Source of the DNA: Paratinospora sagittata
Taxonomy: Eukaryota > Streptophyta > Magnoliopsida > Ranunculales > Menispermaceae
Assembly (NCBI GenBank): GCA_035771175.1
Contig: CM069608.1
Coordinates: 13,792,019-13,856,018 of the forward strand
Length of the DNA: 64,000 bases
Direction of reading: 5' to 3'
Below are positions 12,960-22,903 of this stretch, piece by piece. A model generated the notes under the pieces. The model ran no database searches. It was not told the DNA's origin and saw nothing but the letters and a program-made list of their open reading frames with translations. The translations under genes were made by a program, and so were the position numbers. Position 1 is the first letter of the stretch. The number at the start of each line of letters is the position of its first letter.

Positions 12960-13245
12960 CGTTTATATTAATTTCATCTTAGATATATGTATTATATATA
13001 TAAAATGAGAAGCAGGGTAAAATAAATGGCCCTATCATCCATGTACTAACAACCATATATACATACATATATGTACGTAAATGTGAAACATAATAAAGAG
13101 AAGTTTTTTTGAGAATTTGGTATATTTGTGCACCCAATTTGGATACGTGTTTGACAAAATTTTGACATTGTCATTGCTTATATTGGATCACAAAATTACA
13201 AGTGTGAAAAGGAAAAATAAAAAGAATATAAATTGTGGTGTTACA
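12197..13245 (+). repeat. Chromovirus 1 5' LTR (1049 bp)
   Basis: Starts TGTAATACTATAAA and ends GTGTTACA. Compared with the 3' LTR it lacks about 140 bp corresponding to about 20945-21089, including the TATA box, and has fewer copies of a 24-bp unit. It carries a longer (TA)n tract near 12918-12957. As it stands it probably cannot start transcription of the element. Confidence 0.92.
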
Positions 13246-13252
13246 AATAAAG

Positions 13253-13264
13253 TGGTATCAGAGC
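13253..13264 (+). other. Primer binding site, initiator tRNA-Met type
   Basis: TGGTATCAGAGC begins seven bases after the end of the 5' LTR. This 12-mer is the standard plant retroelement PBS complementary to the 3' end of initiator tRNA-Met, and it marks where minus-strand DNA synthesis would begin. Confidence 0.93.
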
Positions 13265-14062
13265 GTGACGGTCTTCACCAAGAAATGAACACACCTAGGA
13301 GCGGTCAACTATGACAAAACGTGGCCATCTTGCGGCATCGGAAGTCTTCACACCAAAAATTTATGAACGTTGAAGACGTAGTGTAGTAACTTCTTGGTTA
13401 AGTATTAGAGAAATGGTGATGAACATACCACTATGAATGTATCTCAAGTCCATGAAGGTGTGTTAGAATAAAAGGATGTAAAATTTTAGTAGAAGTTGGG
13501 TAGTAGAAAGGATTAAAAAAAGTAAAAACTTTAAAACAAATGTTTGAAATAAGAAGTGATTGGAGAAGAGAGAATCTTGTTGATGAAGACGGCGCTGGAG
13601 GAATGAATTTCTGCAAATGAAAAGAGAAGAAGATATAAAAAGAGATCTTGCTCAAGAGAAAACCAAAAAAAAAAAAAAAAATTACCACCATTGATTAAAA
13701 AACCCAGCACGTGGCTGGGTAAAATAACCAGCCACGGGCTGGGACCATGTGTGTGGCCACATGGGCCACACACGTGGATATATAAAAAAAGAATGTATAA
13801 ACACATTACATAAATATCAATACATTACTTTACATTGTAACACAATTAAATTATATCATGATATTCAGATATCATGATTAATGTATGAAATTATAAAAGA
13901 TAGTAACGTTTTTGGGCATGACATAATAACTTGTTATTAATATTAAATATATTAATTATAAAGGTGATATGAATATGTCCTATTAAAGGCATATATACAT
14001 ATCAATACACACAGGTTATATATATACCTATAGATTTCCACTCCAGAACTATATATTTACAA

Positions 14063-14094
<32 letters not shown>

Positions 14095-14845
14095 AACGTT
14101 TGTAACTATGTATAAGTACATAAAATCTATAACAAATAAACCACACGCAGGTGGTAATTTAAATAAACAATAATAGTAATAGGAAAATATTTATATTAAG
14201 TAAGGTATGATTATCATATATTCTATCTTGTATTGTTGTGTAAGACTATGAATGATGGGGATTGAGTGACTCAGAAATTTTAGTTGTGGCCATACTTTGG
14301 ATGGAATGGGACATTCAAAATATGTGTTGGAATTAAAAAATCTGATTAACGAAATTCCTGTGACCGTGATTGGTAAGTAGTGGAAAAAAATTAAGCTATA
14401 AATTGTATCGCCTACCTCAACGGAATGGGACGGATGAGTTGAAATTATACTTTTTTATACCCTAGTTTTACCACTTACTTGCAGATTAGAAAATATTGTA
14501 TAATGTTTTTGAACCAATAAAGTACCAATTTTGGTCCAACTTACCAAAGGAAAAATTTAGACAAAGAAAAATGTCTCATTACAACTACCCTTGAATTTTT
14601 TTTTCAAAAAAAAATGAATTTAACCATATAATCATGAAAGTATACCCCAATGTTATTTATGAATTCTGTAAGTAAATCAAGATTGAAAAAACCCCATTGC
14701 ACAAACACCTAGAACCTAGGTTGAAACCTAAACAGATAAATGAGGATATAATTTCAGTATTATTGATTTTGTAACAAAATGTCGATACATACCATAAGTT
14801 AAGATAGAGCCGGACAAAGTACTACTAATCTCAGTCCGGAACGAA
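13265..14845 (+). other. Chromovirus 1 untranslated leader with palindromes
   Basis: About 1.6 kb between PBS and gag with no coding signal. A compact GC-rich island at 13703-13777 holds CCCAGC/GCTGGG around CACGTG, a second CCAGCC/GGCTGG pair, and a perfect 10-bp stem (13749-13758 with 13764-13773, loop ACATG). The rest is AT-rich with TA tracts near 14070. This leader would hold any packaging or dimerisation signal. Confidence 0.6.
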
Positions 14846-14849
14846 CGGA

Positions 14850-15940
14850 GACTAAAATGCACCACCGGCACAACCAACTGAGACGAATGCAACGGGTCAC
14901 GCACTCATGGAAGATCAAACATTACCATCAATGGTAGAGGAACAACCAATATCGACACTACAACAGACTATTTGGACTCTCGAATGGGAGCCACATTGGA
15001 CCACCATTTGAAAGGTCAACCGTTACATGGTAACACTTCAAGGAGCGACGAGGATTACCAGACAAAACAAATCACAAAATTCAAAAGATTACAAGTAGTA
15101 ACATTTGAAGGAAAACTTGACGTGGATTCAACACAAAAATGGTTGAATGAAACAAAGAAAGCCTTTGAAGTAACGGAAATTCCTGAAGGAAGAAAAATAC
15201 CTTTGGCAACATACCAGTTGGTAGGATTGGCAAATAGCTGGTGGAAAACAGTAAAGGAAGATCCAAACATAAATGTTGCTGAAATGACATGGTTGGAATT
15301 TGAAGCACTCTTTGTGGAAGAATATTTTCCAAAAGCTGTGACAAGGCAAAAGCGTCAAGAATTTGCCAAGCTCTATCAAGGACAAATGTTAGTACAAGAA
15401 TATTCTTCCAAGTTTGTGGAATTATTAGTATTTCCTCTTTCGACTGTTGCCAATGAAAGAGAAAAAGCAGAGAAATTATTTAATGGTTTGCGACCAGAGT
15501 TGAGGCAGGCATTATCTATCATGAAAGTTGACAACTATCGTGAGGTGGTCAATCGAGCCACGTAACATGAGCAAGAACGACTGCAGCAGGAGCAAAGGAA
15601 GAACAGAGGAAAAAGAATAAATAACTTTCAAGAACAAGATAATGTTAGGAAATTCCAACGCGTTGGAATTCCGGCTACCTTGGGACAAAAACCAACAGGC
15701 CAGATGTTTGAAGCAAACCAGCAAGGGAGAGCAAAAAATCCAAATCAATTCAACTTAACAAACCAAAGAAACAATAGGAGGGAACAAGGACAAAGGTCAA
15801 CACGCACCAACAATCACAAGCAAGGAGAAGGGCCACAGTTGGAACATGGCCAAAATTTTGATTCGAGAAAATGTTACAGGTGCGGACAGGCGGGTCATAA
15901 TGCTCGAAGTTGTCCTCAACCAAACCCAGTCTTTCACTAG
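14850..15940 (+). pseudogene. Chromovirus 1 gag
   Basis: Gag nucleocapsid polyprotein. An N-terminal stretch from about 14850 shifts frame near 14990. The long frame 14984-15562 then encodes the retrotrans_gag domain (WWKTVKEDP, FVEEYFPKAVTRQKRQEF, FNGLRPELRQAL). A single TAA at 15563 interrupts it, and the same frame continues through a basic, glutamine-rich linker to a CCHC knuckle, CYRCGQAGHNARSC, near 15873-15914. It ends at TAG 15938-15940. Gag forms the virus-like particle and binds RNA. Two lesions only, so it is one of the better preserved parts. Confidence 0.9.
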
Positions 15941-16628
15941 GGACGAACCCGACCCGCAACAAATCAACAAAACATGCCACCACCTCAAAGACTTGTTAAT
16001 CAAGTGCAAGGCCAACGACAGCAAGGCCGAACATATGCAGTCACAAGACAAGACTGTGTGGACAATGCAATAGTGGAAGGTATTTTTCTTCTATTTAACT
16101 CCTCGGTACGAGTATTATTTTATACTGGATCAACTCCTTCGTTTGTCGCCATGTTAGTAGTACAAAACCTAGGGCTAGAAGTGGAACCTATGGACACCAA
16201 GATAATGGTATCTACCCCAGTAGGTGCCGAAGTAGAAATTTCTCAAAAAATGCCTGAATTGTGAATTAAAGATGGTAAACAAATTGTTCTGCACCGATTT
16301 GTTAGTCATACCGCTAGAAGATTTTGATGGAATCTTAGACATGAATTGGCTAACACCGCATCATGTAACTGTGGACTGCCTTAACAAAAGAGTATACATA
16401 ACTCTACCAGATAAAACTATATTAAAGATTGCAAGATTGAAGTCACGACCACCAAAGTCGATCACCGGATCACTGTTCGAACAACGATCGGGGGGCGTAC
16501 AATTGGCAGATTTCCTACCCGAGAAAGAAAAGGAAACTGTGCAACCTCTCACACTAAATGAAATTAGTGTGGTACAGGAATTTCCTACTGTATTCCTAGA
16601 AGATTTACCGGGACTACCACCAGTATGA
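15941..16628 (+). pseudogene. Chromovirus 1 protease region
   Basis: The gag frame continues after the stop into an aspartic protease domain. The catalytic triad that is normally Asp-Ser/Thr-Gly is Tyr-Thr-Gly here (VLFYTGSTPSFVA, about 16108-16150), so the active aspartate is lost. After a stop at 16262 a different frame carries the end of the domain (FDGILDMNWLTP) and the linker to RT. Inactive by both lesion and active-site change. Confidence 0.85.
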
Positions 16629-17440
16629 GAATTTGATTTTGTAATCAAAATTCTTCCAGAAACAAATCTAATGTTTATTCCACTGTATCAAATGGCTCAC
16701 ACTGAACTGGTAGAACTGGACAAACAACTTAGAGAATTAGAAGGAAAATGATTTATCAGAAAAAACACCTCACCTTGGGGAGCTTCGGTACTCTTCGTAA
16801 AGAAAAATGATGGTTCTTTACGAATGTGCGTAGATTATTGAAAATAAAACAGTGTTACAATCAAGAATAAATATCCACTTCCTAGAATAGATGATCTTTT
16901 TGATCAATTGCGGGGAGCAAGATATTTTTCAAAGATTGATTTATGCTCAGGATACCTACATGTCAAAGAGTCTGACATATACAAGACCGCCTTTAGAACT
17001 CGGTATGGACACTACGGATTTCTGGTGATGTTGTTTGGGTTAACAAATGCACCAGCTGCCTTTATAGATTTAATGTATCGAGTGTTTCATCCATATTTGG
17101 ATCGTTTTGTAGTAGTTTTCGTAAATGACATATTAATCTATCGACTACTAAAGCTGAACACTGAGAACACCTGAGGATAGTGTTAGAAACACTCAAGGAT
17201 CCCAGTTATATGCAAAATTCAATAAATGTGAATTTTGGAACCATAAAATAAATTTCTTGGGGCATATAGTATCGGAAAAAGGACTTGAAGTAGATCCTAC
17301 CAAAGTGGAAGCAGTACTAAATTGGAAACAACCTAGAAATGTCACAAAACTTTGGAGTTTCCTGGGCTTGGCAGGATACTACAGACGGTTTATCAAGTTT
17401 TTGCCAAATTAGCCGCACTAATGACCCGACTAACGAGGAA
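16629..17440 (+). pseudogene. Chromovirus 1 reverse transcriptase
   Basis: Ordered RT blocks are readable across stops: [51 protein letters not shown], then FVNDILIY at about 17118-17140 where Ty3/gypsy enzymes have F/YVDD. The second catalytic aspartate position is therefore altered. Stops at 16626, 16749 and 16840-16848 and a frameshift after 17150 also break it. It copies element RNA into cDNA in intact relatives. Confidence 0.9.
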
Positions 17441-17900
17441 GGATATTCCATTCTACTGGGATGACAACTATGAAAGATCTTTTCAACAATTGAAGTAGCG
17501 ATTAACATCAGCACCAGTGTTACTTACTCCAAAAAGTGGACTGGGTTATACGTTATACACAAACGCTTCACTTAACGGATTAGGAGTAGTTCTAATGCAA
17601 GATTGACATGTTGTGGCCTATGCATCCAGACAATTTAAGCTTTATGAGCACAATTATCCTACGCACAATCTAGAACTAGTTGCGATGGTATTTGCACTCA
17701 AGATATGGCGACATTATCTTCATGGTGAAAGAATAAAAATATTCTCTAATCACCAGAGTTTGCGCTATATTTACACTCAAAGAGATCTAAATCTTCGTCA
17801 ACTCAGATAGGTGGAATTTCTAAAGGATTATGATTTCTCCATCCAGTACCACCTAGGCAAAGCCAATGTTGTGACAAATGCATTAAGTAGAAAAACACCA
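17441..17900 (+). pseudogene. Chromovirus 1 RNase H
   Basis: The RNase H domain follows RT: LYTNASLNGLGVVL (first catalytic Asp replaced by Asn), then [36 protein letters not shown] and [11 protein letters not shown]. Stops occur near 17604 and 17808. The domain removes RNA from hybrids during reverse transcription in functional relatives. Confidence 0.85.
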
Positions 17901-18099
17901 TCATCAGCCTGAACATTAAAACTTTCAAAATGGTACATGAGCACGGAAGTTGAAAACTTTGACTTAATAATGGAAGTAGAACCTTCACGAGTAAAATTAA
18001 TGGCGATAAATTTACAATCAAATCTAATACAACAGATCAAGGAAGTACAATTGCAAGATCCAGACTCAAGGGAATAGAAAACTCGACTTTCCGACAAGA

Positions 18100-19150
18100 A
18101 AACTTGGGTTACTAGTCGCTGGCACTAGATGAAACAATTTTGTATAAGAAATGGATGTATATACCAGACAATGCAGAACTGAGAAGACAAATTCCACATG
18201 AAGCCCATCATTCCAAGTTCTCCATGCACCCGGGAAGGGACAAAATGTACCAAGATCTGAAACGACAGTATTGGTTCTCTAGAATGAAACTGGAAGTGGC
18301 AAAATTCGTCAGCAAATGCTTAACTTGTCAACAAGTTAAAGTAGAACATAGACGACCATTAGGGTTACTGCAACCCCTGCCTATTGGGGAATGGAAGTGG
18401 GATGATGTAACCATGGATTTTGTCACTGCATTACCCTAGAATGCTAAAGGACAAGATGGAATTTGGGTTATAGTAGACAGGTTGACAAAAATGGCGAGAT
18501 TTTTGCCAATTAAGTCTGCAGATCATTTAGCAAAACTGGCAAAAATTATATGAACCTAAAATTGTGAAACTTCATGGTATCCCAAAAACTATCGTATGTG
18601 ATAGCGATCCATGTTTTACATCACAAGTTTGGCAAAGTTTTCATAAAATAATGGGATCAAGAATATCCATGAACACTGCTTATCATCCACAAACTTACGG
18701 GTAGTCAGAACGAACAATCCAAATTCTTGAAGACATGCTTCGCTCATGTGTACTTGATTTTCACGATGGATGGACTAAATACTCTCATCTAGCAGAATTT
18801 GCTTACAACAATAGCTACCAAGCAAGTATTAAAATGGCACCATTTGAAGCCATGTATGGAAGACCTTGCAGGTCACCAGTGTGTTGGATTGACATAACTG
18901 GCAAAATAGAGTTGGGCCCTGAATTGATTAAAGAAACCAGTGAAAAAATTCAGCTCATAAAAAATAGACTAAGAATTGCCCAAAGTCGACAGAAAAGTTA
19001 TGCAGACAAACGAAGACATCTGTTGGAAATTCAAGTTTATAATTTTGTATTTATCAAGGTACAACCACTTCGGGGAATGCGGTGTTTTGCACTCAAAGGA
19101 AAATTATCACCTAGGTTCATTGGACCTTTCAAAATATGCCAATGAATTGG
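18100..19150 (+). pseudogene. Chromovirus 1 integrase
   Basis: The zinc-binding HHCC module is preserved (HHSKFSMHPGRDKMYQ followed by CLTCQQVK), near 18205-18345. The DDE core begins with WDDVTMDFVTALP and continues across a stop at 18437 through IWVIVDRLTKMARF-like text with changes, then MNTAYHPQT and ILEDMLRSC. The C-terminal part is in frame at 18735-19145. At least four stops or frameshifts. Integrase inserts the cDNA into chromatin. Confidence 0.88.
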
Positions 19151-19184
19151 ACCAACAACATATCGACTACTTCTGCCAGCATCT

Positions 19185-19508
19185 ATGGCCAAGATACATG
19201 ATGTATTTCATATATCCATGTTGCGAAAATATCGTCCAGATCCCTCACATGTGATTTCGTGGACTGATATACAGATGGAAGAAGGAAATGTTTATGTAGA
19301 ACAACCAGTTAAGATTCTAGATAGAAAAACGCAACAATTAAGGAAAAAGACTATACCATTAGTCAAGGTCTTATGGAATAATCATGGAATAGAAGAAGCC
19401 ACATGGGAATTAGAAAGCTCACTACAAGAAAAATACCCTCATTTGTTTAGTAATGAAGCTATTTCAATAACCATGTATTCGCCAACAATAATAATAATAA
19501 ATAAATAA
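19185..19508 (+). pseudogene. Chromovirus 1 integrase C-terminus with chromodomain
   Basis: The frame contains VFHISMLRKYRPDPSHV, then EQPVKILDRKTQQLRKKTI and PLVKVLWNNHGIEEATWELE followed by LQEKYPHLF. This order (GPY/F-type end, then chromodomain) defines the chromoviruses; the domain is thought to read histone marks and direct insertion. The chromodomain frame is intact here. It is followed by an (AAAT)n tract at about 19496-19530. Confidence 0.9.
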
Positions 19509-19619
19509 ATAAATAAATAAATAAATCTCATACTATGCTCTATTTTATAAACGAATTCAACATGGTATGTAAATCTTTTATCACTTGTGTATGTGTTATA
19601 AAAGTTAACATTTTGCACG

Positions 19620-20444
19620 ATGGAGCCGGAGCATATAACCAATTACGGGGCAAATGAGCCAGAATATAGGAGTAACGAGTTTTCGTTTTTACCAGCTGAC
19701 ACATACCCCGCTCAGACCTATTGGCTGCCTAATAGTGAACCAACCTCAAACATTCATCAAGCTGAATCCAGTAAGCCAAGAAGGAGCAAAAGAAAGAAAA
19801 CAAAAACAAAACCACGAATGCGAGTACTTCCCATCCCTGAACCTTTCACATTTAGTATGCCCTCTTCACCCATCTCACCTAGTACCCCGCCGGAATGGAA
19901 AAATTCCTCGTTATCCCTTGGAACCACTAATGACTCCATGATGTTCACTTCGATAGGAAGCCCAAATGCACCATTTATCAGACCAAGTCAAGAGTGGTAT
20001 TGGGAGGAATTAATTCATTCACCCACACGAATGGAACCAATCCTACCAATTCAGAATACCTATTGGACACCGTCACCAATATTCCAGGAACCAAATGCAA
20101 TTTGGGTTGAACCCCCTCCACCAGCACTAGTCATGGGTTGGTTAAAACCCCTTCCACCACCACCAGCCATGGGTTGGGTAGAACCCCCTCCACCACCACT
20201 AGCCATGGGTTGGGTAGAGCCCCCTCCACTACCACCAGTCATGGGTTGGGCAGAACCCTTTCTACTACCACTGACCATGAGTTGGTGTAACCAACCATAC
20301 CATTGTATAATGACTGCGAGGAATCCTAGAAGGGGAATGATGCCAGAATGGACTGGTTGGTATGATCTAGTATATCAACCTCCTCCTCTACCACATATGA
20401 TTTCTACCATGGAAAGTGCAACCGAAAATCATCCATCACCATGA
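19620..20444 (+). CDS. Chromovirus 1 extra ORF after pol (unknown function)
   Basis: An uninterrupted 274-codon ORF starting ATG at 19620, between the chromodomain and the 3' LTR, where standard Ty3/gypsy elements carry no gene. Residues 1-50 are polar. Residues 52-68 form a strongly basic patch (KPRRSKRKKTKTKPRMR) that looks like a nuclear or nucleic-acid binding signal. Residues about 126-163 are rich in Trp and Pro. Residues about 162-222 are roughly four 15-residue repeats of the pattern MGWxEPPPPPxx. After its TGA the same frame runs on into an acidic stretch (QLYEEVDDNEDILKFL) up to about 20530, so the original protein was probably longer. No signal peptide or membrane segment is evident, so it is not an obvious envelope protein. 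Chromovirus 2 has a decayed ORF at the same place. Function unknown. Confidence 0.75.
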   Translation: MEPEHITNYGANEPEYRSNEFSFLPADTYPAQTYWLPNSEPTSNIHQAESSKPRRSKRKKTKTKPRMRVLPIPEPFTFSMPSSPISPSTPPEWKNSSLSLGTTNDSMMFTSIGSPNAPFIRPSQEWYWEELIHSPTRMEPILPIQNTYWTPSPIFQEPNAIWVEPPPPALVMGWLKPLPPPPAMGWVEPPPPPLAMGWVEPPPLPPVMGWAEPFLLPLTMSWCNQPYHCIMTARNPRRGMMPEWTGWYDLVYQPPPLPHMISTMESATENHPSP

Positions 20445-20576
20445 GAAATCCTGAGCCAACTTTATGAGGAAGTTGACGATAATGAAGACATATTAAAATT
20501 CCTCAATTTTGATCACGAGGATAGAGGTAACTTTTTTTATTTTATTTTATTAGCAAATTTCAAGGACGGAATTTCA

Positions 20577-20590
20577 ATAAGGAGGGTAGA
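20577..20590 (+). other. Polypurine tract of chromovirus 1
   Basis: ATAAGGAGGGTAGA directly precedes the 3' LTR (one T lies between). It follows 'caaggacggaatttc', the usual Tekay/Del lead-in. Plus-strand DNA synthesis starts at such a tract. Confidence 0.85.
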
Positions 20591-20591
20591 T

Positions 20592-21828
20592 TGTAATACT
20601 ATAAAAATTCACAACCCTAGAATCCTACCAAAAAACAACTAGATTCGGAAATACTAGAAGAAAATTTAAGGGGCAAAATAATAAATTCACAAAATTTGTA
20701 ATTACCATTAAAGTGAAAGGGTAATTTGGTAAATTTATCCAACCTATAAATACTAGAAACAACCAAGGGCAAAAGGTTAAATCTACACTAAGGGCAAAAC
20801 AATAATTTACACCAAAGGCAGAACGATAATTTACACCGAGGGCAAAACGATAATTTACACCGAGGGCAAAATGGTAATGTACACCGAGGGCAAAACTATA
20901 ATTTTTCCTACTTGTAATTATTCAAATAGGTCAAGGGAAAAATAGGGACATGAAATTTTGAACCCTTATAAATAGGGGCTTAGGTTAGTTTAAAATATAT
21001 TTCAGTTTCACTCTTTGAGAAAAAGAGTTTCGATAGAAAGACTCTAGAGAAATTCTAATAGCGGGGAGACCCTAGCGAAATTGAGGTGGGAATGATTATT
21101 TAAGTTTTTGTTCTTTATACATTTATTTTGTTATGTATTGTTCGTATTATGCTGTATTGTGTAAGCCTGAGAACTGGGTGTTGGTTGGCCTACGCTGAGA
21201 GCGAAATGCAACCAGAAAAGGTATACCTGATATGGAAATATCCTATGCTGGCAAATTCATTATTATCATCATGGCCATACGATTGAATTTATTGTTTTGC
21301 TTGTAATACTCTGATGAATAGTTTAATATGTGTACTAACATTTTGTATAAAGCGTGGGGACTTCAGGAAGATCCATTGGGCTTTTAGCTCACTCCCCTAC
21401 TATCTCTCAGGAAATTAGTTGCACTGTGCGTGGATTGTTGTTGGTAGCATAACTAAGGAGGAGATCCAAGAAGATGTTGCGTGAGCACATTGGGCGTTGT
21501 TGGGAGTTGTCTGCACATATATATATATATATATAATGTTTATATTAATTTCATCTTAGATATATGTATTATATATATAAAATGAGAGGCATGGTAAAAT
21601 AAATGGCTCTATCAGCCATGTACTAACAACCATTGTATATATATATATATGTATGTATGTAAATGTGAAACTTAAAAAAGAGAAGTTTTTTTGAGAATTT
21701 GGTATATTTGTGCACCCAATTTGGATACGTGTTGGACAAAATTTTGACATTGTCGTTACCTATATCTGGATCACAAGATTACAAGTGTGAAAAGGAAAAA
21801 TGAAAAGAATACAAATTGGGGTGTTACA
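20592..21828 (+). repeat. Chromovirus 1 3' LTR (1237 bp)
   Basis: Starts TGTAATACTATAAA, ends GTGTTACA. It holds about five tandem 24-bp units containing 'acaccgagggcaaaa' at 20785-20905 (about two in the 5' LTR), and a TATA box, CTTATAAATAGGGG, near 20965-20980. Differences from the 5' LTR by substitution and indel are frequent, indicating an old insertion. Confidence 0.93.
20965..20980 (+). promoter_or_regulatory. TATA box in chromovirus 1 3' LTR
   Basis: CTTATAAATAGGGG is a good plant TATA box about 375 bp into the 3' LTR. The segment carrying it is deleted from the 5' LTR. If active, transcription would run out of the element into 21829 and beyond. Confidence 0.6.
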
Positions 21829-22903
21829 AGTAAACCTTTCACCATGTGTTTCTTTGCCAATAACTTAAGTTTGCCAATATTTAAATGCCCAAGTCTTAAG
21901 TATTACATCCATGAAAAGTCTTTGTAGCAAATCTATAAACACATGGCCACATCGTTTTCAATATTCAATAGGAACATTCGATTTTTCGTTATGGGAACTT
22001 CAACAATTAAATTGTCATTTTTATCTTTTAGTGAGAAACTACAAGCTGATAGCAACATTATAACTCTTTTCTAAGAGTTGTCTCAAACTCAAGATATAAT
22101 TACTAATCATACTCGGTATATAATAGACATCAGAAATGAATTGATACTTTCCAGACTTTAGTTGAATCAAAATGTTCTCTCTTTCTTGAACAAAATTTTT
22201 AGATGAATCACCAAATGTGACATTGCAAGTCACCAGGTCATCTAACTCCACGAATATTAATTTGTTGCCACACATATGATTACTTGCATTAGTATTTAGG
22301 TACCAAGTACTGTTCCTTTTATTTGGATCTCTTTTGAGTGTCAAAAACAATGTCGGTTCTACAACTTTAATGTCATTAGAAGCATAGTTGGGTAACATTG
22401 TTAGTACGTCCACATTCCCATGAATAGTGGCCAAAGTTTTGACAATTATAACATTGAACTTGAGAATTTTCATATCGTTTTCGATATGGCTTAGAGTTTC
22501 ATTTGTCTTCCACGTCCTCTTGAAGAATTTGGGAGTTTGTTTTTCATTTTTGTTGAAGGACTTTCCTCTACCTCTTTCCCTTTTTTGACCACGACTATGA
22601 TCACGACCACGACCATTTTTGAAACCAAGCCTTCTTCTTCAGTGGTTCTGTAAACTATGACTTTAATTTTCTTTCGATGAAAGCTTTGCTTGCAACACAT
22701 GCTCAATTGGCTTTTTTTTCAACATCTTTTCTTCATGGAATTTTAAGGAACATATGAGGTGATCGATAGTCAGCCTCTAAGTCTTTTGATTATTTAATGG
22801 CTACAACAATGTGGTTAAACTTTTCTAACAAAGATCAAAAGATCTTTTTTATCACTATGAAGTCACTCGTAGCTCCATATCTCTCCATCTCATTCATAAC
22901 TAT
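21829..22903 (-). pseudogene. Copia 1: gag C-terminus, protease, pre-integrase
   Basis: On the minus strand, from 22903 leftward, the text reads as copia gag (MERYGATSDFIVIKK, HIVVAIK), then a basic linker, then a long frame 22473-22039 containing the protease with TWYLNTNASNHMCG, where intact elements have Asp-Thr/Ser-Gly-Ala. The active Asp is Asn here. It continues into VYYIPSM...LSLRQLLEKSY and the start of the pre-integrase region, which resumes at 12196 left of the chromovirus. Its gag half resumes at 24867. It is thus the middle piece of the split copia 1. Confidence 0.88.

Larger units (their letters stand above)
12197..21828 (+). mobile_element. Chromovirus 1, near full-length Ty3/gypsy element
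   Basis: A 9.6 kb element with two LTRs (12197-13245 and 20592-21828), both TGTAATACTATAAA...GTGTTACA. It has a tRNA-Met type primer binding site, gag-PR-RT-RNaseH-INT-chromodomain in the usual Ty3/gypsy order, an extra ORF and a polypurine tract. Flanking 5-mers ggtaa (12192-12196) and agtaa (21829-21833) look like one target duplication with a substitution. The flanks join into one copia pol reading frame on the minus strand, confirming the borders. Many stops, frameshifts and LTR differences mark an old, non-autonomous copy. The chromodomain and the wording of INT and the LTR boundary suggest the Tekay/Del group. Confidence 0.93.

Noticed and set aside
20060..20278. Gly/Ser-rich minus-strand ORF
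   Set aside because: It is the antisense shadow of the proline repeat in the chromovirus 1 extra ORF.
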